This document shows, one piece after another, positions 35,601-44,603 of a DNA stretch of 64,000 bases. Location of the stretch: contig NC_092262.1 of NCBI RefSeq assembly GCF_036320965.1, positions 6,769,072-6,833,071 on the forward strand, written 5' to 3'. The stretch is from Panulirus ornatus (Eukaryota; Arthropoda; Malacostraca; Decapoda; Palinuridae). Under the pieces are notes generated by a model. The model was not told the origin of the DNA and did no database searches. It saw nothing but the letters and a program-made list of their open reading frames with translations. The position numbers were made by a program, and so were the translations under genes. Within the stretch, counting starts at the first letter, position 1. The number at the start of each line of letters is the position of its first letter.

Positions 35601-35821
35601 CAGCGCTATTGTGCCCGTCTTGCGCAGCGTAACGTAGCGCCCCGAGGCAGATACTGAAAAAGATGAAATATATGTATATGTATCTATGTTATGTTGAGCT
35701 GATCATGATATACTTGTTGACCGTTGTATGTGTGAGTGTGCATCTGTGTAAAATGATATAGCAGGTATAAGATATACTGTAGCATGATTTACAGCAATAT
35801 GTCATAATTTCCCCGTAAACC
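32635..35821. other. Intergenic, no gene supported
   Basis: AT-rich sequence upstream of the coiled-coil gene. Between 35080 and 35610 ACACCTG/CAGGTGTT phrases recur irregularly and keep a 103-codon frame open from a GTG at 35346; it has no ATG at its start and no recognised homology. Confidence 0.45.
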
Positions 35822-35965
35822 TTAATCATTCTGGTAACATAATTCCAAGCAGGCATCAGGCATAGACACACCATCGTAGGTGAAGACCTGGAAGTCTTGA
35901 ATGGGCAGAATTGCGTCCTTGGTAGCCACAATGGGATCTGTCTGGTAACTGCCGGTGGCGCCCAC
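35822..35965 (-). CDS. Secreted-protein gene exon 5 (terminal)
   Basis: 47 codons plus TAA after an ttcttcag acceptor: VGATGSYQTDPIVATKDAI, then FQVFTYDGVSMPDACLEL. The ending CYQND-stop looks cut short for a Cys-paired domain. Confidence 0.65.
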   Translation of the reverse strand: MGATGSYQTDPIVATKDAILPIQDFQVFTYDGVSMPDACLELCYQND

Positions 35966-38900
35966 CTGAAGAACATTACAGGTACTAATACACTACCACC
36001 ATTGAGGAAGCTACGCTATGCAATGTACTGCACCGCGCAATATACGAGGACACTCTAGGGTAATCTAGACCAATAGTGACTAGGAGCAGGTGTGGCAGTA
36101 AATGATATCATCCCAATATTAATATATCTAGATGTTCTAGTTCACGGCATTCATCTAAAATCAACCTAAAAGCCTGAAAAAACATGAAGCCAGCCAGAGC
36201 AGTCCAAACATACAAGATGTTACAAGCATAATTACATTGTTTTTTCGGTAAATATGGTCGTGATCTTTGGTGAAACTATGCAAGAGGTGCTTGACAGACG
36301 TACATGAATGGATGTGTCATGGAAGTAGGACACGTCGTACAAGAAAGAGGTGGTGACGATGATCTCGCAATTGTACGAGTTTCTTGGAGGTCGATGGTGA
36401 ACCACTGGTTGGTAGGTTCGGTGCAGGAACACTGCAAAGGATCCGTCCAGCAGAAAGTGCCATCAGTCTGTGTAAAGATGAGAAACACCAGATTGTGGAC
36501 AAGAATGATTCATTACTTAGTCCTCGGTTTTGAAAAGTCTAGCAAAAACATGGTTTTTTTTTTCCTCTTTCAACAATGCCTCCACAAGAGTCTGACTAAC
36601 ATATTATGATAAGTATCGTTGCATCACAAATATTGTTGGTGATAATGTCTTAAAGGTGTAGGGAATTTGCCCTACTAAGTGTTATCTTCCTTATGTGTGG
36701 CTTCCTCCCAAAGTCTAAAATATAGTGAGGGTGAGAGAGTGTAATTCATGAGATGAATAGGGAATATAATTGTTAGTATACTTGTGTTCTGGCATACTCT
36801 ATATCCATAAATGTAACTTATAAATGTAACTAATAAAAGTCATCAGATTGCATCCGGATTTGGTCTCGCACCTCACAATACTCTGGTCAGAGTGGATTGG
36901 GAATTCAAAATGGCCCGGATCAACAGTGTTCTAAGGTAGCCTTTGGGTTGGAGTATGGAAAGATAGGTTCTCTAGTTTCCTCTGACAGTTTCTCTTCACA
37001 CACGCGCCACACTATCCCTGGATTACAATTATCCCTAAATTACCCATATCATAAACCTCGTCTAATATTTCATTTCCTAGTAGCTATATACACCATTCTT
37101 TTGCCTCCATTCTCTCCCGTCTCATACTCAGTTCTCTAGCCAGCATGCCCGAATACCTGGCACCACCGCTACCGGACTGACCAATGTTGCAGGATCGGGG
37201 TATCCAGGGAAGATACTGCCGGCCTGCACTGGCATGTTGGTTGCATAGTCCCGTGGGCTGCCATCAAGAATGATGTAGGACTGCAGGTCAGACCCTGGCA
37301 CGTCATACCCAGGGGACAGGCTGAGCGTTTGAATATGGCATGTACGACCTGTGGAAAGATGGAGTGAAAAAGATTTTGTGTGATCGGGGCCTGAACATGC
37401 AGGAGGGTGAAAGGAGGGCAAGGAATAGAGTGAATTGGAGCGATGTGGTATACCGGGGTTGACGTGCTGTCAGTGGATTGAATCAGGGCATGTGAAGCGT
37501 CTGGGGTAAACCATGGAAAGCTGTGTAGGTATGTATATTTGCGTGTGTGGACGTATGTATATACATGTGTATGGGAGTGGGTTGGGCCATTTCTTTCGTC
37601 TGTTTCCTTGCGCTACCTCGCAAACGCGGGAGACAGCGGCAAAAAAAAAAAAAAAAAAAAATGACCTGTGGGAATGATTCCGCTAAATTCCTACATCTTG
37701 ATTATGAAGATGCGAACTCTGATTATGTTGGTGTGACCTGTAAGATGAATCTTTAGGGTACAATAACAACACTGTGCATGTATTACCAACCATAGGGGAC
37801 TGTACTGTCCCGAAAGAAGGCCCCAAGCTGATTACTCAATAATACATTCCAGCCGGTAACCAAGCAATGTTCGATTTAAACCTATGTTGCTTATAGAAAT
37901 GAACACTCAACCACAAAAGTCATGTGTGAAACGTTTGTTTTAAACAGCTTATTGCTTTTTTAATGTGAGAGCGTAGTCAGTTTATTCATTATCTTTGGCG
38001 ACTTTTATGTGTATTCTGAAAAATTTCATGATGTTTTGTGCATTTCCATTACGGATATGTGTTATAGCACATCCAGTATTATACAAATGTTTCGACAAAA
38101 TTCAAAGTGAACGTTAGTAACAATTCTGCTATGATAGGTTTATATGATATATGAATCACATAGATAATTCTAGCTCACAGGTGTGTTGATTGCACAGTAT
38201 TACAGCCGATTATCTGATTTCAGAATATCAATCATATCATTAAAATTGTTTTTATATAGAAGTTATGGCCATTTTCATTAGAAATTATAATGTTATGATT
38301 TAACCAGATGAGTTATCTAATTCAGCTATTTATGTTCGTTCTGCCATGCACTTGGTCGAGAATTTTCAGCCATCCATCACATCATCCGGGGAGATGATGA
38401 TTACACGAAAGTGCACTTAGGAACTTTTCGTGTTTCATTTTCCCTGTGGACTCATAGGAATATCTTGATCACGCGCAAAATTGTGATCCTTTCCAACACA
38501 TTCCTGTATGCAAAATAGGCTGTTGCAGATCTCACCATATGTATATATAGGTGATCAAGTGACTATCCCCGTATCCAGAATGGGTAGTTTCCATCTTACC
38601 TATGTTCCGAAGTGGACGAATTGATATCATTAAACGTTCTGTTCGTTCAAATGGTTAATCACAAATCTCACGTATGCACAGATAATGTAAATGACTAACC
38701 CGTATGTGCAAAAGATATAATCACAAACCATATATTCAAATAAGTAATCGTGAAATCCCTATTTGAAATTAGTGGTAAAGCTCAATTTACATGTAGGTCA
38801 TAAAACTTTCCCATAATGCGTAATTGGATAATCAGACATAGTGCAGGTCCACGCCACATAAAACTTTCCTAATATGCGTAATTGGATAATCAGACATAGT

Positions 38901-41272
38901 GCAGATCCACGCCACCTACCCACAAGGGAGAAGAACTTGCAGTTTGGGTCAGAGGTGCAGGCGACGGTGCAGAACAGCCTGGGTAACTGAATCTTGACAG
39001 GTACCTCAATCTTCTTGGGCGGGCACCTCGTCAGAGCTGCCGTAGAACTACTCAGCCAAAACTGTTTGGGGATGAAGGAGGGTGTCAGTAGGCAGCTCAC
39101 ACTGCCCTGGATTCAAGACTAGGGTATTAATGGTCTATCAGGTTGATAGACAGTTGTATCAGTCGCAGCCAGGGAGATCACGACCGTGATTATCTCAGTC
39201 AAGGAGGTCACTCCACCTGCAGGAGGTTACACTGGAAAAGTCACCTCTAGCGAGACTATCGCTGGGAGTACGGCCTCGTCAAAGAAGTCACTTCAAAGGA
39301 GTCTGCATACCCCTGCTACTGGTAGTAGCGTACCCTTGGGCTGCAGTAGCCTTTATAGAGAGGACCTAAGTAACACCAGTATTCTTCCATAGAAATTAGC
39401 CATAGATATATTGTTCCTTTGGCGCTGTTGTTCCCATGAGCAAAGTCGGCAAAGAAGTGAACGCTCCTCCGTTGGTGTGATTATGATGGTTCTATGTATC
39501 ATTTATAGTTGATTCGGTCATTTCAGGCGAGTAGAATGATACTTTTTTTTTTTGATGGCTTACATTGCGCACATTGCAAAGAAACACTTTGATGTTGCTC
39601 AACCAACGGTCCCGTGCTAAATTTTTTGTTACTTTGTTAATCATGCGATATGGTTGTAAATTTCCAGAGTTTTTCAGCGGCAATAAACACAAAAGACCCC
39701 TCACGTGTTCATAAACTTCTACACGCAAGAAAATGACATTTGCTCTGATTAGTTTTTCGAATATCTAATGTCTGTTTCAGGGAATAAGTAACGAAACGAA
39801 ATTTTCATAACTTGGTGCCTGTTAGGTTATGCATTCATATTTGCTTTTTGCTGCTTATATATTATTCATCTTATTCATTTATCTATTTATTAAACTCTAG
39901 TAGTAAAGCGGCTACATCGAGATGGACATGGTAGAATTCATGAAAGATGTAAAGCTATGTTTTGCATGGCGTCTGTTTTGAACAGGACTGGGCGTTATTT
40001 GGTCATTTCTTTTGGACTAACGATGCTTGATATTAGAATTTGAGAGGCACTTGATCTCATACTCAAAGCTTCTGATGCCATTCAGCTTCTAAGAAGTTTC
40101 GACTATTTTTTTCCGGTGGTGTTGAATTGGTACTGGATCACGGGAATTGCAAGGTTCGTGCATTTTAACACGATAAGGTAGCTGTAGGCAAAATTACCAA
40201 CATACACAATCATTTCTACGTTGTAGATTTGCTAACCTGGTTGTTTAAATCGTTGCAGTCTTGATAAGGAAAACTAATCTTAGTAAGTTAGTTTTTACAG
40301 CAGTAATTCTTAAATGAAGTGCTTCATGGAATATTTACAATGCCCTTGTTGGAACAGTTTTCATGAGGGAGTTTTTGATAAATTTTGTTGTGAATACATG
40401 TCAACGGTGGGTAAATGGTAGCGGTTGACAAAGTTCAACCAACATTTAGAAACTGTATACGTCTGCAGATACGATGTGGTACATTGTGTTACCCTACATC
40501 AAAGGCTGAGTTACAGTACCAAATTATAAACATGTTTTTGTTCAAGTTTGTATTGATGGTGTAGAGATATGCTCGCTAGTCATAAACTCTTTCTATTACA
40601 AGAAAAACAAGTTTGGAGCCAATGGTTTAATGACGGGTTGAACAATTATACGGCCACAGTAGTTCTTAGGCACGTTTGGGCTGAAAGATAATTACCAAAA
40701 TTGTGTACCCTGTGATCCGTTGCAGCCACTTTATTAGTCCACTCATATTGGCGGGCATAGCTTCTTCAGTGCCTCACAGGACGATGTAAACATTTCCATT
40801 TACAGCGTGAGGAATTAGCATGATATACAGGAAGGGGCGCATGTCCACAGACACATAGAAAAAAGTAACATTTGACATGGGGCGTAGTGAGTGGTGTGTT
40901 GTCGTAGAATTATCCCAAACACCTGAAGGAGGTGTTAAAGATTTCTCGATCGGCTGGTGTAACCTGACATTGACGGCCCCAGAGTAAGAGCCTAGCCCTT
41001 GACCTGAATCCCAAGGTCAAAGGCCAGGTCAGAAATATGATTCACTGTACATGTAGTGATGTGACGTCCACTGCTTCGTCACCAGGAAATGTTGGTGTTG
41101 AGCCAACGCGACGTCACTATGTGACGGAAAGCAGGTGTAACAGTGTAACAAGAGGAACATCCATACTCACTCTCTTCAAGGTATAAGACTTAATATTTGC
41201 CGTGACTGAGACGTGGTGGTGCTGGAGGACCAAAGCCACGGCCGTTGCCACCACACCCCACCACTCCACCAT
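35822..41272 (-). CDS. Secreted PAN/apple-like plus discoidin-like protein gene, five coding exons, frameshifted copy
   Basis: Coding exons on the - strand: 41272-41171, 39106-38920, 37348-37182, 36467-36304, 35965-35822. Exon 1 encodes a signal peptide (Met, two Trp, then VVATAVALVL). Exon 2 carries LFCTVACTSDPNCKFF, with PAN/apple-domain Cys spacing. Exons 3-5 read as an F5/8-type-C or F-lectin-like fold: NQWFTIDLQETRTI, then EIIVTTSFLYDVSYFHD, then VGATGSYQTDP. The total is 764 nt, one short of 255 codons, because exon 4 changes frame near 36365. The last exon ends CLELCYQND-stop, which resembles the start of another Cys-paired segment, so the protein may be shortened. Such proteins usually act outside the cell as lectins or in adhesion. 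The domain calls are from pattern only. Confidence 0.65.
36304..36467 (-). pseudogene. Secreted-protein gene exon 4 (discoidin-like), with one-base frameshift
   Basis: It follows a tttacacag acceptor and starts TDGTFCWTDPLQCSC in phase 0. The frame holds to DLQETRTI. The protein-like reading then continues one frame over as EIIVTTSFLYDVSYFHDTS up to a strong gtacgt donor that joins exon 5 in phase. The exon is 164 nt where 165 is needed. This is a real mutation or an assembly error; no homopolymer lies at the break (36361-36375). Confidence 0.65.
37182..37348 (-). CDS. Secreted-protein gene exon 3
   Basis: Reads TCHIQTLSLSPGYDVPGSD and YIILDGSPRDYATN. The donor is TTG|gtcagt, chosen because it restores phase with exon 4; a gtattc donor at 37156 would bring a stop. 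The acceptor CCACAG sits inside a target-site duplication beside a LINE insertion. Confidence 0.7.
37351..37660 (+). mobile_element. LINE copy 3, short, with 9-bp target-site duplication
   Basis: It holds only the last ORF codons, the 3' UTR, the tail core at about 37610-37640 and a 20-base poly-A tract. GACCTGTGG flanks it at 37346-37354 and 37663-37671; its last four bases overlap a GTGG shared with the element. The duplicated bases include the splice acceptor of secreted-protein exon 3. Confidence 0.9.
38390..38500 (+). mobile_element. Solo copy of the SINE A 3' module
   Basis: GATTACACGAAAGTGCACTT through TTGATCACGCGCAAAATTGT and GATCC matches 6148-6245 closely. It has no (TA)n tail and no upstream module. 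Confidence 0.75.
38800..38915 (-). repeat. 58-bp tandem duplication next to a splice donor
   Basis: ATAAAACTTTC through CCACGCCAC occurs at 38800-38857 and 38858-38915 with few changes. The exon 2 donor of the secreted-protein gene lies 3-4 bp beyond the second copy. Confidence 0.9.
38920..39106 (-). CDS. Secreted-protein gene exon 2 (PAN/apple-like)
   Basis: Starts GSVSCLLTPSFIPKQFW in phase 0 and includes LFCTVACTSDPNCKFFSLV. It ends in phase 1 at a gtaggt donor, next to a 58-bp tandem duplication. It is GC-rich and codon-like against AT-rich flanks. Confidence 0.75.
39107..41170. other. Intron 1 of the secreted-protein gene
   Basis: No gene seen. Around 41000-41030 there is TTGACCTGAATCCCAAGGTC followed by AAAGGCCAGGTCA, a cluster of nuclear-receptor half-sites. 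Confidence 0.4.
41171..41272 (-). CDS. Secreted-protein gene exon 1 (signal peptide)
   Basis: 34 codons: an ATG in a CGGAAATGG context, a hydrophobic core VVATAVALVL, then a likely cleavage region around SVTA, ending YTLKR at AGA|gtgagt. A TATA box and initiator lie about 80-110 bp upstream. Confidence 0.65.
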
Positions 41273-41350
41273 TTCCGCCAACCCTCCAACACCAAGGCAG
41301 GCTTTAACTGACCACCAGGACCTCTCGTGGTGGGGGAGGAGCGGCAGAAG

Positions 41351-41383
41351 AATTGAAATATGAAAGAGAAATAAACATTTATA
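41351..41383 (-). promoter_or_regulatory. Core promoter of the secreted-protein gene (TATA plus initiator)
   Basis: TATAAA reads on the - strand at 41383-41378. A TTTCAATTC initiator-like sequence lies at 41358-41350, with its A about 29 bp downstream. This gives a ~82-nt 5' UTR before the ATG at 41272. Spacing and position fit an arthropod TATA/Inr promoter; transcription itself is not shown. Confidence 0.4.
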
Positions 41384-42134
41384 ATAATCATATATGACAC
41401 TTCATTTACATCTTGACTTCTTTAAGCTTCTCGTCTTTATTTTCGTCATATGGACTCACCTTAATCATTAATTAACCTTAGATATACATATATGTCACAG
41501 AACACTTTCCATACACACACACACATGATCACTTCGACCTTGTTCAAACGACTACGTTCCACGAGACTCTCTCTCTCTATATACACACAAGTTCTTATTC
41601 TCTCTCATTCAGAAAATTTCTGTTACTTTTGAGACCTTTTCTTCATGAATATTGATGAGTTAGAATATATTACATATAAATTATGCGTAAGGAAAGGCAG
41701 CCTACCTTTTATAAGCCTTGATGACCGACGCGTTCTGGGGGCTTGCCAGCCTGGAGTGACTTTTGCAGTGGCACCGCTCCAGGCGCTACTGCTACTGACT
41801 GGCACCTACCTCACCCCCCCAGACGGTGCCACGGATCACCCCCTCCCCCCTGCTGAAACCTGCTGGTGGTGTTGGTGTCACTTGTTGTCAGTGTAACCTA
41901 GGGAGAATGGGGTGCCCAGTTTGGTTAAAAAAAAACGACGATAGTGTGTGTGTGTGTGTCATCTTGTTTCTGTCATATTTACGGTGGTGCGACTGAATAT
42001 TGTAGAACCGTCTGTCGTAATTTATCAAGCATAACATTACAACCCTTTAGATTCGATAGTACGGCTCTTGAGCTCGAGGATATGACCTTAGACGGCTTGG
42101 ATGTTTACCCCGATCGTTCAAAGGCCAGGCCATC

Positions 42135-42695
42135 ATCATGCCCAAGGATCGTACCGTCGTGCTCAAGGGTCGTACCGTCGTGCTTAAGGGTCGCACCGTC
42201 GTACCTAAGGGTCGCACCGTCGTGCTCAAGGGTCGTACCGTCGTGCTTAAGGGTCGCACCGTCGTACTTAAGGGTCGTACCGTCGTGCTCAAGGGTCGTA
42301 CCGTCGTACTCAAGGGTCGTAACGTCGTACTCAAGGGTCGTACCGTCGTGCTCAAGGGTCGTACCGTCGTGCTCAAGGGTTGCACTCAAGGGTCGTACCG
42401 TCGTGTTCAAGGGTCGTACCGTCGTGCTCAAGGGTCGTACCGTCGTGCTCAAGGGTCGTACCGTCGTGCTCAAGGGTCGCACCGTCGTGTTCAAGGGTCT
42501 TACCGTCGTGCTCAAGGGTCGTACCGTCGTACTCAAGGGTCGTAACGTCGTGCTCAAGGGTCTTACCGTCGTGCTCAAGGGTCGTACCGTCGTGCTCAAG
42601 GGTCGTACCGTCGTACTCAAGGGTCGTAACGTCGTGCTCAAGGGTCGTACCGTCGTGCTCAAGGGTCGTACCGTCGTGCTCAAGGGTCGCACCAC
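42135..42695 (+). repeat. 21-bp minisatellite, about 26 copies
   Basis: Unit GTCGTACCGTCGTGCTCAAG plus G, with variants (GTAACGTC, GTCGCACC, GTGTTC). A slip near 42375-42390 changes phase. It opens frames on both strands; none is a gene. Related single or few copies occur elsewhere in the window. Confidence 0.97.
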
Positions 42696-43697
42696 TGTGT
42701 TGGAAAGTTGAATATCATATTCCCTTAATGACTAACATTCTTTAACAAAAGTTCTATTACCTCCCTTGGTACTTACAGTAAGTAAATACAACACGCGAAG
42801 AAAGTTTTATGCTCGCTACGGTGTCGGACATGCTCTCTCGAGGAAATTAATTGCTTTAACGAACTCTTGCGTTCTGGTCTGATATCAAGGATTCATCGTG
42901 TGTTATGGTTTTATCATGAAAGGGTAACTGTTGTGTATGTGGTATACAACTGGTGGCCTCTCTTTTTTCGAGTCTTCCTCATATCCTTGAAAGTAGAAAG
43001 CTAGCCTAACCTAACCTATCAATAAGGGTTAACCCCTAAGCTACCGTAATCTATTCTTGGCGGGTAATGAATGGATCTAGCCTTGAGGAGGAGGATGCGA
43101 AACTTAACCTATCCCTGGGTGATGAGAACAGACTCCAACCTAACCTAGTCATTAGGCTAAGAACCAGTAGGCGCTTATGAAGGGACCTCAGCGAGAGATT
43201 TTAATTCAGCGACTGCACTTTGGAAGGCATTAGAATGCCTTTGGAGCATCATGACAAACCATTTCCACGAGCGTAGATAGATAAGAGTCGTACACAAAAA
43301 CTAAGTCTGCCATGGTGATAAAGATTGTAATCTGGCAGTGGTTTATTGAGCGCGATAAGAAAAAAAAAAAACTAAACTGGCAGTGGCTTCATGTTTACAT
43401 CCTTGAGCATAACGGTACGGTACGTGTTGTACGCTAACTTTACGTGATAGTAAAGTCAGAGGCCAGTTCAATATACTGGAGACATACGTTTGTGCTTAAA
43501 GGACATAGCTTCAAGAAAATCTGAAAAGATATTCGATTGCTGAAATTACTTGAAACTTTAGAGACACAAATGGTGTGGCGTGAGGGTTCAACTTTTTCAT
43601 TAGTGAAATTGCTCCGGTTATACTGACTTAGTAAGAAGTGGTCTTTGATTAATTTCTCAAGAGTATTTTGTTCGTCAAGAATGCTGTATTTGTTAAG

Positions 43698-43832
<135 letters not shown>

Positions 43833-44209
43833 TGTGACGGTATGGGTGAAGGACACATACCGAGAGGCAGGTCCTGGAAAGCACACGAGAATGTACGTAA
43901 ACAAACACAAGCTCACGTCGACATAAGATGGTGAGAAGCGATCTTCAGTGAGCTTAGAAAACTTACATGATATCAGGAGGAACTCAACACCGAGTCTATA
44001 CTTTTCTATCTTGTTTTATTAAAAAAGTCGTAAAAGGAGAATACATTGAGATCCTGGCGATACTGTAACCGTCCGGAGTGACGTGGTGAGGAATAATGAA
44101 CCATGATTCTGATATCATGAACCTGACTAGTCAAAATGTTTACCCCTCTTACTGTTGTAACTGAGCTAACAACAGGCTCTTCCTGTCGCCTAAACTTGCC
44201 CACACACCA

Positions 44210-44212
<3 letters not shown>

Positions 44213-44282
<70 letters not shown>
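44213..44282 (+). repeat. (TA)n microsatellite
   Basis: Perfect TA run on the left of a SINE-like copy. Confidence 0.97.
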
Positions 44283-44285
<3 letters not shown>

Positions 44286-44522
44286 TTTCATATCATTTGC
44301 CATTTCCCGCGTTAGCGCGGTAGCGTTATGAACAGAGGACTGGACCTTTGATGGAATATCCTCACTTGGCCCCCTTCTTTGTTCCTCCTTTTGGAAAATT
44401 AAAAAAAAAAACGAGAGGGGAGGATTTCCAGCCCCCCCCCCCCCCCCCCGCTCCCTCCCCTTTTAGTCGCCTTCTACGAGACTCAGGGAATACGTGGGAA
44501 GTATTCTTTCTCCCTTATCCCC

Positions 44523-44526
<4 letters not shown>
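44283..44526 (-). mobile_element. SINE-like element A, copy between two (TA)n tracts
   Basis: On the - strand it contains GTCGCCTTCTACGAC-related sequence, a poly-G run, the A/T-run, and the core CCGCGCTAACGCGGGAAATG near 44302-44325. (TA)n lies on both sides (44213-44282 and 44526-44600). Confidence 0.75.

Positions 44527-44600
<74 letters not shown>
44526..44600 (+). repeat. (TA)n microsatellite
   Basis: Perfect TA run on the right of the same SINE-like copy. Confidence 0.97.

Positions 44601-44603
<3 letters not shown>

Noticed and set aside
35346..35657. 103-codon open frame
   Set aside because: It starts at GTG, lies in a region of irregular ACACCTG-type repeats, has no splice context and no recognised similarity.
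37157..37181. Alternative longer end of secreted-protein exon 3 at 37157
   Set aside because: That donor leaves phase 1 and would place a TGA two codons into exon 4; the gtcagt donor at 37181 restores phase.
41944..42745. Long open frames on both strands across the 21-bp array
   Set aside because: The unit length is a multiple of three without stops; frames on both strands are equally open, so they are repeat artefacts.
42995..43015. CCTAACCTAACC telomere-like motif (also near 47630)
   Set aside because: Only two to three units of the arthropod TTAGG repeat; not above chance in this sequence.
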